Of a stretch of 32,227 nt of DNA, positions 1 to 7,670 are shown piece by piece. Position 1 is the stretch's first letter. The number at the start of each line of letters is the position of its first letter. A program made the translations under genes and the position numbers. The stretch covers positions 1-32,227 of the forward strand of contig AUXH01000173.1 of assembly GCA_000482145.1 (NCBI GenBank), read 5' to 3'. The DNA is from Strigomonas culicis. Its lineage: Eukaryota; Euglenozoa; Kinetoplastea; Trypanosomatida; Trypanosomatidae. Below the pieces are notes generated by a model. It was not told where the DNA came from and did no database searches. It worked only from the letters and a program-made list of their open reading frames with translations.

Positions 1-222
1 AAGCACCATCTTTTTTCTTGCGGAAAGAATCCGATTTCGTTCCGCTGAGTTCTTTTTTGAATGATTCTTTTCTCGAAGCACCATCTTTTTTTTGCGGAAA
101 GAATCCGATTTCGTTCCGCTGAGTTGTTTTTTGAATGATTCTTTTCTCGAAGCATCATCCTTTTTCCTGCAAAAAGAATCCGATTTCTTGCCGTTAAGTA
201 GTTTAGTGAATGAACCTTTCCT
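1..222 (-). repeat. 75-bp tandem repeats in A0 (25-residue units)
   Basis: Three units begin at 1, 76 and 150 on the plus strand. The first two are almost identical and differ in length by one base (75 and 74 nt). The third is more diverged. The array may continue left of the window. Confidence 0.85.
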
Positions 223-324
223 CGGTGAACTGTTGCTGCCCGGATTCAGTGGCTGCGCTTTCTTGTTTATTGCGACCTCCACGGTAGGGGCTGGGTTTTG
301 TGTTTGGCCTTTACTGCCACTCAT
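1..324 (-). CDS. Family A copy A0, 5' portion only, with a 1-nt frameshift
   Basis: Only the N-terminal 108 codons lie in the window; the gene continues past the left edge. The ATG at 322-324 and the next residues (MSGSKG) match the start of A3, and the 5' flank is also alike, so the start is well supported. From about residue 35 it runs into 25-residue tandem units with the family A core (RKGSFT, RKESFK) and strings of Lys/Arg/Ser. The middle unit has eight A/T bases (83/86-93 region, T run on the plus strand) where its neighbours have nine, which shifts the frame from about residue 80. The shifted frame has no stop before the edge. This may be a real lesion or a homopolymer error. Function unknown. 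Confidence 0.7.
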   Translation of the reverse strand, partial: MSGSKGQTQNPAPTVEVAINKKAQPLNPGSNSSPRKGSFTKLLNGKKSDSFCRKKDDASRKESFKKQLSGTKSDSFRKKKMVLREKNHSKKNSAERNRILSARKKMVL

Positions 325-634
325 AATTGAAAATAATCAAAAGAACTAAACAATAAATAGTTAACGTTTTAAAAACAAGTAAACAAATGAGAACGAAAAC
401 AGAGATAAAAAAAAAACTAAAAAAAAGCACTACAAAAAAATGTAAGTAAACAAAGACCAGCTACAAAAGAAAAGAAAAACAGTTACAGAGGAGGCAGAGA
501 AGAGACATGTAAGCAATGCTTTTAGCAACAGTATGCGGATAATGCCTACAGCACGCATATACATGATAACACGAAGTAAGAAAAACAAAAAAGCAGAATA
601 TTCAGATATGTTTCCCCGTATCCACATTAGTGCA

Positions 635-648
635 GTAACTGCATTTAC
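635..648. repeat. Imperfect copy of conserved 14-bp palindrome downstream of A1
   Basis: The sequence gtaactgcatttac corresponds to the perfect palindrome gtaaatgcatttac found downstream of A2 and A3, with one changed base. The flanks (tgca before, acaaaca or acgaaca after) are also conserved. Confidence 0.6.
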
Positions 649-744
649 AAACAATAGGTCTTATATATATATATGTGTGTTGACTCTTCGCCTACGTGGT
701 TCAAGTTCTCCACATTAGTTTTTACAGTATCATTTTTTTTTTTA

Positions 745-1018
745 AGTATATATATAAAAAGGAAAATACAATACAAAAGAAACTGCATGGAACAAACATA
801 TAAAAAACATTAATAGAGATTTTCAAAAAAAGAACACAAATTTATAGTACTTACTCCAAAAAGTACAAATAGTTAAGAAAAACACGTTAATTAGGGGATC
901 TACGATCTCCCTACTTTCAACAGCATCTTCACTTCTTATTATTCTTCATAAAGTGAGCTGTGCTGAGGCCGATTATACCTGGTATCGTAACAACCGAGAT
1001 CCTCTTTGTGAACTTCTA
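745..1018 (-). repeat. Conserved 3' flank of A1 (274-bp copy)
   Basis: This stretch ends at the A1 stop codon and aligns without gaps to 3975-4248 after A2, with about ten substitutions. Its last 119 bp (900-1018) also align without gaps to 7552-7670 after A3. Conservation of non-coding DNA at this level fits recent duplication, gene conversion, or a 3' UTR control element. Confidence 0.85.
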
Positions 1019-2956
1019 CTACGCCTCCGCTTCCCCCGCCTCCGCTACGTCAGGCAGCTCCTGGATCTGCCCGTCCCCCATGCCCAGGTCCTCCCAGCAC
1101 GGCGACGGGACACGGGGGGTGGCCCGCAGGCAGAACTGCAGCAGCTTCTCCAGCGCCTCTCTGCGCTCGGCGCGCGGCGGCGGAGGCGGCGGCGACGGCG
1201 GCGGCGCCTTGCTGTCCAGGTCCGGCTGTGGCGACGGCGTCTTGCCCTTGTATGTCAGGAAGAGGTACAGCTCGCCCTTCGTCGGGCGCGTACCATTCAT
1301 CGCCTCCAGGTGCCTCAGCCACGGCGCGGACGCGACCTCCACCTTGTCCCTGTCGCCGTCGGGGCCATTGGTGCGATCGGCCTTGTAGGCCACTTCCGGC
1401 GTCGTCTCGTAGGTCTCCGTCACCCAGTTCATGCTCACCGCCAGCTCCGCCAAGGACTCCTCGATGACGGATTCGTCGAGGTCTTGCAACTCCTCATCAC
1501 TCCTCTCCGCATCGCTGTCTTGTGCGTCCGTTGCTGTGGGGCGGGCCGCTGCTTCTGTAGCCGTGTCGTCTTCCTTCTCCCCGACCTCCGTGTGCTTGGC
1601 CGCCGCTTCCCTTAGACGGGCCACCTTCACCCTCCGCGTGCGCGGCTGGTACACGCCACGGTTGCCCCGCTTCACGTACTCCCACTTGCTGGCCGGCAGG
1701 TCCTGCATGCGCGGCAGGAACTGGATGGACTGCGACATGGACAGGTCCTGCTCGCTCGGGGACGCCGCCGCGGCCGCCGCGGCGCGGGTCGCTTTCTGAT
1801 CGCCGTGGCTGCCATCGAAGAAGGACGGGAAGGTGGGGAGAGCGTTCGCGCCTGACAGCGGCGTGAGAGGCCCCGCTGCCGCGTCAGCGTCCATCGGCGA
1901 CAGCGTGCCCTCAAAGGGGGACTTTTCCTCCGCACCCACAGTCAGGCCGAGGTTCCCTGCGCCGGAGAAGCTCTGCGTTGCGCCATTCGAGGAGAGCGGC
2001 GGGAAGTTCGTGGAGCCGTAGGCAGCCATCTGACCCGTGTAGGTCACGGAGTTCTGCATCTGCGAACTGCTGAAGACACCGGTGAGCGGCACCCCGCAGC
2101 TGGGGTTGTTGGCCGGCCTGCGTCCGCTGTCTGGTCGGTGAGGGCTGCTGAGCGTCTTGATGCAGCCCGGCGTGGCGGATGCGGCCGTCGTGTCTGGCTC
2201 TTGCGCGGTCCCGTCCAGAGACGAGAGGGTGTCCCGCCTATTGCGAAAAACACCGGCATGGAACCTTTTTTCACTTTTCTCTTCATCCTCTTCACTACCC
2301 TCTTCACTCCTTTCGTGTGGCGCCTCCTGCGCCGGTGGCACATGCACCTGCTGCCGCCGCTGGTGGCTGCAGGCTCCTCCGTCGGCATTGCGCTGTGTTG
2401 ACAGCACCGTATCCTCCAAGTCATCGCTGCTGATCACATCGATGGACGTTAGAGAATAGTGCAGCTCCTCCGCGTTGTGTGCCGCCCTACAGCCGCATTT
2501 CGAGTTTCCTCCCGTTGAGCAAACCCCAGGCTCCAGCTCCTCCTCCGCATGCAGTGCACCGTCGAGGGAAGGCAATTGGGACACGTGGCTCTGTCTCTTG
2601 AAAGAGCTCTTCTTGCTGCTGCTGTGCCGCCGTGTGAAGGAACCTCTCTTCGCGGGAAGACGTCCCCGCCGCTTCGAAGAGGAACTCTTCTTGCCTGCGT
2701 TTTTTTGTTTTGCGAACGAATCCCGCCTCGAGGACGCACGATCGCTCCTCTTGAAAGAGTGCTTTCTGCTGCTGCTGTGCCGCCGTGTGAAGGAGCCCAA
2801 CTTCGCGGGAAGACTAGACCGTCGTTTGGAAAAGGAGCCCTTCTTGCCCGTGTCTGATTGATATGTGAACGAATCATGATTCGTCGCATGGATGCAGTCC
2901 AGGTCCGACGACTCGGCCTCCCTTTCCTCACCCATCTCGTATGTAGCGCTCTCCAT
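1019..2956 (-). CDS. Family A protein A1, repeat-bearing, function unknown
   Basis: 645 residues, not recognised as any known family. N-terminus: about 25 acidic residues, then four Lys/Arg/Ser-rich units of 25-26 residues (26-127) with SFT or SFA cores. Middle: low-complexity, with an AGVF motif shared with A2 and A3. C-terminal third: the near-invariant block MSQSIQFLPRMQDLP followed by a Trp and a basic RTRRVK stretch (from about residue 405), then MNWVTETYETTPEV, a poly-Pro run near 585, and the shared end PSPCWEDLGMGDG with an acidic tail. No signal peptide or membrane span is evident. ATG at 2956 is used because the family start codon upstream has become ATA (2996-2998). The 3' third is a mosaic of A3-like and A2-like sequence. 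Stop is TAG. Confidence 0.88.
   Translation of the reverse strand: MESATYEMGEEREAESSDLDCIHATNHDSFTYQSDTGKKGSFSKRRSSLPAKLGSFTRRHSSSRKHSFKRSDRASSRRDSFAKQKNAGKKSSSSKRRGRLPAKRGSFTRRHSSSKKSSFKRQSHVSQLPSLDGALHAEEELEPGVCSTGGNSKCGCRAAHNAEELHYSLTSIDVISSDDLEDTVLSTQRNADGGACSHQRRQQVHVPPAQEAPHERSEEGSEEDEEKSEKRFHAGVFRNRRDTLSSLDGTAQEPDTTAASATPGCIKTLSSPHRPDSGRRPANNPSCGVPLTGVFSSSQMQNSVTYTGQMAAYGSTNFPPLSSNGATQSFSGAGNLGLTVGAEEKSPFEGTLSPMDADAAAGPLTPLSGANALPTFPSFFDGSHGDQKATRAAAAAAASPSEQDLSMSQSIQFLPRMQDLPASKWEYVKRGNRGVYQPRTRRVKVARLREAAAKHTEVGEKEDDTATEAAARPTATDAQDSDAERSDEELQDLDESVIEESLAELAVSMNWVTETYETTPEVAYKADRTNGPDGDRDKVEVASAPWLRHLEAMNGTRPTKGELYLFLTYKGKTPSPQPDLDSKAPPPSPPPPPPRAERREALEKLLQFCLRATPRVPSPCWEDLGMGDGQIQELPDVAEAGEAEA
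2576..2881 (-). repeat. Four 25/26-residue tandem units in A1
   Basis: Units of 26, 25, 26 and 25 residues alternate as two types, giving a 51-residue super-repeat present twice. The cores are HDSFT, LGSFT, RDSFA and RGSFT. They are richer in Lys, Arg and Ser than the units of A2 and A3. Confidence 0.85.
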
Positions 2957-3344
2957 GGTAGAGACTGGTTTCTTTATGCGGCCTTTATTGTCACTTATAA
3001 TGGAAAAAAAAAAGGAGAAGTGAACAATTAAAAGCTAACGCTTTGAAGATTGGAAACAGGAATCACAATCGAAACGAAAAAAAAAACTAAAGTAAAAAAA
3101 TGGAAAATAAAAAAACACTAGAAAACGTAAAAACAAATAAGCCCAAAAGGAAAAGAGAAACAACTAGAGAATACGTAAACGCATGAGAGTATGTATGTAA
3201 GTAATAACAGATTACACAGTTTTACGATGGAATAGTGTCGATAGCGGTGCGCTACGCGGTGTGTAACAACAATAATAAAGATATCAACAATGGAAAAAGA
3301 AAAGACATTGAATAGCCAAAGCAGACATGCTTACATATGTATAC

Positions 3345-3602
3345 GCCCTTGCGTTGTTCACGACCCGCCGCGTCGGATCTGCCGCGCGTCGCGCCTCACG
3401 CGTGCCTCAGACCCCCCTGCACGACGCCAGCGGCACACCCGCCGACCTGAGGCAGCTGTGGCGGACCGCCGCACGGCCCCGCTGTGCCCCTCCGGAGGAC
3501 CGTATGACAGGTGCCGCTACGGGCAGCGGGTATTCGTGTGTGAGAAGGGCACAGCCTTATGGGGAACACATCCACTCTGTGTGTCGTCTGTGCCTCAGAA
3601 TA
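3345..3602. other. GC-rich island of unknown origin inside the A2-A1 spacer
   Basis: About 260 bp of GC-rich sequence interrupts a purine-rich AT spacer and has no counterpart in the other A spacers. The 10-mer gtgcctcaga occurs at 3402-3411 and 3590-3599. Plus-strand reading frames cross it (from 3290 and from 3327), but I recognise no domain in them. It may be an inserted fragment, a retroelement remnant, or an RNA gene of a type I do not recognise. Confidence 0.4.
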
Positions 3603-3813
3603 AAAGGCACATTTGAGGATAATACTGCAAAAAAAAAGAGAAACAATAGTGCCGCGGAGAGAGATGAAAGAGGCGAGAAATGGTTTTCGCATCAATATGT
3701 AGACGATACTAGCAATGCACAAATACATGAGAAAGCAAAATACGAAACAAAAAACGGAATTTCACACACACACACGCACACACACACATCTTCTCCATAT
3801 TTATTGTGGTGCA

Positions 3814-3827
3814 GTAAATGCATTTAC
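3814..3827. repeat. Perfect 14-bp palindrome downstream of A2
   Basis: gtaaatgcatttac reads the same on both strands. It recurs exactly downstream of A3 and with one change downstream of A1, within longer conserved context. Confidence 0.7.
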
Positions 3828-3974
3828 GAACAGTATGAAAGAGCACAATGGAGAAACACACAAAAGGGGGCCTATATATACACATACATATACACACACA
3901 TATGTATAAGTATTGACTCTTCGCCTAAGCGGTTCAAGCTCTTCACATCATTCTTTTCAGTCTTCTTTTTTTTT

Positions 3975-4248
3975 AGTATATATATAAAAAGGAAAATACA
4001 ATACAAAAGAAACTGCATGGAACAAACATATAAAAAACATTAATAGAGATTTTCAAAAAAAGAACAGAAATTTATAGTACTTACTCCAAAAAGTACAAAT
4101 ATTGAAGAAAAACACATTAATTAGAGGATCTACGATCTCCCCACTTTCAACAGCATCTTCAATTCTTATTATTCTTCATAAAGTGAGCTGTGCTGAGACC
4201 GATTATACCTGGTATCGTAACAACAGAGATCCTCTTTGTGAACTTCTA
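3975..4248 (-). repeat. Conserved 3' flank of A2 (274-bp copy)
   Basis: Gap-free match to 745-1018 with about ten substitutions, ending exactly at the A2 stop codon. The terminal 119 bp (4130-4248) are also shared with A3. Confidence 0.85.
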
Positions 4249-6903
4249 CTACGCCTCCGCTTCCCCCGCCTCCGCTACGTCGGGCAGCTCGTGGATCTGC
4301 CCGTCCCCCATCCCCAGGTCCTCCCAGCACGGCGACGGGATGCGGGTGGTGGCCCGCAGGCTGAACTGCAGCAGCTTCTCCAGCGCCATTCTGCGCTCGG
4401 CGCGGCGCATGAGAGGCTGCGGGGGCGGCGACGGCGGTTCCTCACTGTCCAGGTCCGGCTGCGGCGACGGCGTCTTGCCCTTATACGTCAGGGAGAGATA
4501 CAGCTCGCCCTTCGTCGGGCGGACATCCGCTGTCGTCTGCGGGCTCTTCAGCCCCGCGGGCGACGCGACCTCCACCGTGTCCCTGTCGCCGTCGGGGCCG
4601 TTGGTGCGATCGGCCTTGCAGGCCACCTCCGGCGTCGTCTCGTAGGTCTCCGTCACCCAGTTCATGCTCACCGCCAGCTCCGCCGGGGAGCCACCGACGG
4701 AGGAGTCCTCCCACTCGCCGTCTGCCGTCCTCACAGGGCCCTCATTGGTTTCGTATGCCGTGAGAATGGCTGTTGCGTGGCTCTTCGGGGAGTGCTGGCC
4801 TTCCTTCTTTTCCACGTTGGCGTGCTCGGGGTTTTTCTTTGCCATGTGGACCACGCTCACCTTCCGTGTGCGCGGCCGGTACACGCCACGGTTCCCGTGC
4901 TTCACGTACTCCCACTTGCTGGCCGGCAGGTCCTGCATGCGCGGCAGGAACTGGATGGACTGCGACATGGACAGATCTTTTTCGGTCGGGAACGCCGCCG
5001 TGGCCGCAGCGGTGCGGGTTGCTTTCTGTTCCTTGTGGCTCCCATCCAAACAGTACGGAAAAGTCGCGAGATCAGTGTCACCCGACAGCGACGGGAACAG
5101 CACCGCTGCATCCTTCGGCCTTTCTGGCGACATCAACCTCGCAACGGATGGCGACCCTTTCGTGGCCACCCCCACGCCGGCGGCCGCGGTGCGCGCGGGG
5201 CTCGGTGCTCTGTCGTCGGGTGACAGTAGCTGCAGATGCGTAGAGACGAGAAGGGCTCCGCCGCCTCTGCCCGGTGTCCGCTGGCCGCTGCCAGATCCGC
5301 CAGCGGCGCGCCGGCCGGGTGTGTGGCGCAGCATGTCGCTGCCCGGGGGCATCACGGTGCTGAAGGCGCCGCTGCCCAGGGACCCGCCGCCGCTGCCGTA
5401 GTCAACGGAGCGCCGCCCACCGACAGGGGTCGCACCGGGGCTGTGCAGCAGTACGTTCACCATCGGCGGCTGCGGCGACGGCGCCTTGCGCATGGGGCTG
5501 GTGATGCCGCTCGTCACGGCGCTGTTGCGCGTGTGCTGCGGCGCCTGCTGGGAGCTCCGCCTGGCGTGGAGTCGGTTCAGGCTGCCCTCCGCCTGCATCT
5601 CCGACGGGGTGCTTCGTGCCTCGCCGTCCTGCGGCTGCGCGCGCTGCGCCGGCGTTCGTTGACCATTCTGCAGTATCCTGCGGCCATCATTTTTTGCTGT
5701 ATCATTACCCAACGCTTCCATTTCCGTGTATGGCGGCTTCTTCACCGTCTTGGGACTGCTCGGTGGGTGCGGGCTGCTGGCGGGGTGGGCGGTGCTCGGC
5801 GTGGCGGCGGCTGCCTTCTCCTTCATCTCTTGCGCGGCCCCCTCCCGGTGCGGTGGGGCGGCGGGGACGCCGCTGCGAAACACCCCCGCGTCGAACCTCC
5901 TTTCGGCTGCCGGTGCCGCCCCATCCCCCACGTCCCGCGCTCCCCTCCGCTGCTGTGGCACCTGCGCGCTGGGCGGCTGCCCTCCGTTGCGCTCCGTCGG
6001 GTGCACGTCGGGCGGCGCGGCGGTGGCGGCACCGTCTGCTGGAGGCTGCGCTGGGTGTGCCGCCGCTGCCTCCGCGCGATCGCTGGCCCCGCCCATGATG
6101 GACCCCAGCGCGCAGCCCAGCCCCGCCGGGTCCTCCGCTGCCCCGCAGCTCTTCATGGCGCTCTTGCAGCCCACCGCCGTGGGGGCCTTCACCGGCCACA
6201 TCTTCTCCTCCGCGGGGGACGGGCCGTCGCGCGAAGGCAACTGGAACACATCGGTGCACATCACGGAGGCGCTCCTCCGCCTGACGGTGTTGGCCGGCCG
6301 TGCGGCTGGGCCCTGCCCCGTGAGGGCGCCACCCGATGGCTGGGAAAAGTATGTGTGCCGTCTGTTCGTGTTCACATATGTGGGCGAACCGTCCTTGGAG
6401 GCAGTACGACTCGGCGGCTTTGCAAAGGAACCATTTATGTCGTTGTTGAATAATTCTGTGAATGAATCCATTCTCACCGGAATAGTGTCAGACTTCTTGA
6501 AACCTGAACCCTTCACACACTCGTTTAGCTGTGTTGTGAACGTATCCATCCTTGAGATATCAGCATGCTGCTTCTCGGAAGAAAAAGCCTTCACGCACGT
6601 GTTTAATTGATTTGTGAACGTATCCATCCTTGAGATATCAGCATGCTGCTTCTCGGAAGAAAAAGCCTTCACGCACGTGTTTAATTGATTTGTGAATGTG
6701 TCTTTCCTTGAGTAACAACTGCTCTGTCTCTCAGAAGGAGAAGCGCCTACGCTGTTGTTTTGTGATTCTGTTAACGAACCATCTTTTGATAAATGGCAAT
6801 CGCTCCAATAAGACGGTTGCGCCTCATCCTCTTCCTCCACGGAAAGCGCCGCTAGACCGCTCTCAAAGGAATCGGACCAAAATCCCCTTCTCATACCCTC
6901 CAT
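4249..6903 (-). CDS. Family A protein A2, repeat-bearing, function unknown
   Basis: 884 residues. After a short GFW-DSFES opening shared with A3, five 26-residue units (40-169) carry RKDTFT or RMDTFT cores; units 2 and 3 are identical at the protein level. Next come a partial unit and RRHTYFS (181-187), then RRRSASV and an FQLPSRDG motif. The long Ala/Pro/Gly/Gln-rich middle includes RFDAGVFRSGVP and MVNVLLHSPGA, both nearly identical in A3. The C-terminus has MSQSIQFLPRMQDLP (from about 644), MNWVTETYETTPEV and the PSPCWEDLGMGDG end. No signal peptide or membrane span is apparent. The start is ATG 6903; at the ancestral start position 14 codons upstream A2 has TGG. Stop is TAG. Probably an intracellular disordered protein; role unknown. 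Confidence 0.88.
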   Translation of the reverse strand: MEGMRRGFWSDSFESGLAALSVEEEDEAQPSYWSDCHLSKDGSLTESQNNSVGASPSERQSSCYSRKDTFTNQLNTCVKAFSSEKQHADISRMDTFTNQLNTCVKAFSSEKQHADISRMDTFTTQLNECVKGSGFKKSDTIPVRMDSFTELFNNDINGSFAKPPSRTASKDGSPTYVNTNRRHTYFSQPSGGALTGQGPAARPANTVRRRSASVMCTDVFQLPSRDGPSPAEEKMWPVKAPTAVGCKSAMKSCGAAEDPAGLGCALGSIMGGASDRAEAAAAHPAQPPADGAATAAPPDVHPTERNGGQPPSAQVPQQRRGARDVGDGAAPAAERRFDAGVFRSGVPAAPPHREGAAQEMKEKAAAATPSTAHPASSPHPPSSPKTVKKPPYTEMEALGNDTAKNDGRRILQNGQRTPAQRAQPQDGEARSTPSEMQAEGSLNRLHARRSSQQAPQHTRNSAVTSGITSPMRKAPSPQPPMVNVLLHSPGATPVGGRRSVDYGSGGGSLGSGAFSTVMPPGSDMLRHTPGRRAAGGSGSGQRTPGRGGGALLVSTHLQLLSPDDRAPSPARTAAAGVGVATKGSPSVARLMSPERPKDAAVLFPSLSGDTDLATFPYCLDGSHKEQKATRTAAATAAFPTEKDLSMSQSIQFLPRMQDLPASKWEYVKHGNRGVYRPRTRKVSVVHMAKKNPEHANVEKKEGQHSPKSHATAILTAYETNEGPVRTADGEWEDSSVGGSPAELAVSMNWVTETYETTPEVACKADRTNGPDGDRDTVEVASPAGLKSPQTTADVRPTKGELYLSLTYKGKTPSPQPDLDSEEPPSPPPQPLMRRAERRMALEKLLQFSLRATTRIPSPCWEDLGMGDGQIHELPDVAEAGEAEA
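6397..6786 (-). repeat. Five 26-residue tandem units in A2
   Basis: Period 78 bp. The segment starting at 6541 recurs essentially base for base at 6619, so this duplication is recent. Other units are diverged. Each unit has an [RK]-x-[DG]-[ST] core and a hydrophobic Leu/Phe a few residues later. Confidence 0.9.
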
Positions 6904-7268
6904 GGTAGGGAATGATATCTTTGTCTGGCTCTTACCGTTGTCCCAAGTAGAAAAATGTCACAAGAAAAACGGAGTATACGCAGCTAAAGCTTTTTTAGGG
7001 ATTCAAAACAAACAAAACAAAGATTGAAAACAAAATAGTAGGAAATGAAAAACGAATTACAAAACAAAAACTGAAAGGAGAAAAAAATAAACACAAAAAG
7101 AAAGAAAAACTAAACAGCTTGAGAGCAGGCAGAGAAGAGATACGCGAGAAATGATTCTAGAAACAGTATAGAGGCCGTACTCACAGCGCGCATATACATG
7201 AGAATGCAAGGTCAGAAAACGAAAAAGCAGAATTTGCCAGATATGTTTTTCATATTAATTTTGATGCA

Positions 7269-7282
7269 GTAAATGCATTTAC
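7269..7282. repeat. Perfect 14-bp palindrome downstream of A3
   Basis: gtaaatgcatttac, identical to the copy downstream of A2, with the same tgca and gaaca flanks. Confidence 0.7.
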
Positions 7283-7551
7283 GAACAAAAAGAAAAAGAC
7301 GTATAGGAGAGAACGCACAAAGGCGGTAAACAAAGAAAAAAAAACACTTATTAGCTTTACTGCGTACGCGGTTCAAGAATTGCACCTCTTTTTATAGACT
7401 CGTTCTTTTTTAGTATAAAAAGGGCAATTGAAAAAAAAAAGAGAATCATATAAAACGAAAGTCAAAACTGTTAAATAGATCCCAACGAAGCGAATATATA
7501 TGATTTACTCAAGAAGTAAAATAAAGCGAAAGGGAAAAAAAGCAAAAGATA

Positions 7552-7670
7552 CTACGATTTCCCTACTTTCAACAGCATTTTACATTATTATTATTCTTCA
7601 TAAAGTGAGCTGTGTTGAGGCCGATTATACCTGGTATTGTAACAACCGAGATCCTCTTTGTGAACTTCTA
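7552..7670 (-). repeat. Conserved 119-bp 3' flank of A3
   Basis: Aligns without gaps to 900-1018 and 4130-4248 and ends at the stop codon. Similarity falls away further downstream of the gene, unlike the A1/A2 pair, which stays alike for 274 bp. Confidence 0.8.

Larger units (their letters stand above)
325..1018. other. Spacer between A1 and A0
   Basis: AT-rich spacer with no credible gene. It should hold the 3' UTR of A1 (right part) and the 5' UTR and splice region of A0 (left part). The left part aligns with the 5' flanks of A1 and A3. The right part, 745-1018, is repeated after A2. A near-palindrome at 635-648 and a GGTTCAAG-containing block at 681-715 recur after the other A genes. Confidence 0.7.
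2957..4248. other. Long spacer between A2 and A1
   Basis: At 1292 nt this is the longest spacer inside the A array (the other two are 694 and 767 nt). The left part resembles the 5' flank of A3, including acagttttacgatgg near 3215. The part from about 3680 rightward resembles the A1 and A3 3' flanks. The extra length sits between about 3230 and 3680 and includes a GC-rich island. A CA microsatellite lies at about 3764-3788. No credible gene on the minus strand. Confidence 0.7.
6904..7670. other. Spacer between A3 and A2
   Basis: 767 nt, AT-rich, with no credible gene. The left end is the A2 5' flank, with long purine-rich runs on the plus strand that become pyrimidine tracts on the transcribed strand. 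The right end is the A3 3' flank, with the palindrome at 7269-7282, the GGTTCAAG block at about 7362-7388 and the conserved 119-bp block at 7552-7670. Confidence 0.7.

Noticed and set aside
681..715. tRNA-like B box (GGTTCAAG) downstream of A1, A2 and A3
   Set aside because: No cloverleaf or matching A box could be drawn around it, and it recurs only as part of the duplicated 3' flanks.
1385..1440. Possible kinship of families A and B through a shared Trp-Val motif (MNWVTE in A, WVSSP in B)
   Set aside because: Only two residues agree, and spacing to neighbouring motifs differs, so this is not enough to claim homology.
3327..4043. 238-residue plus-strand frame across the A2-A1 spacer
   Set aside because: It is opposite to all other genes, its second half is low-complexity from A-rich and CA-repeat sequence, and no domain is visible. 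Only the GC-rich island is kept as an observation.
5236..6453. Long plus-strand open frames inside the A and B genes (for example 5236-6453, 4102-5223, 8124-9350, 23733-24572)
   Set aside because: They are antisense shadows of GC-rich minus-strand genes. Their products are Arg/Pro/Ala-rich without domains, and conservation among paralogues follows the minus-strand proteins.
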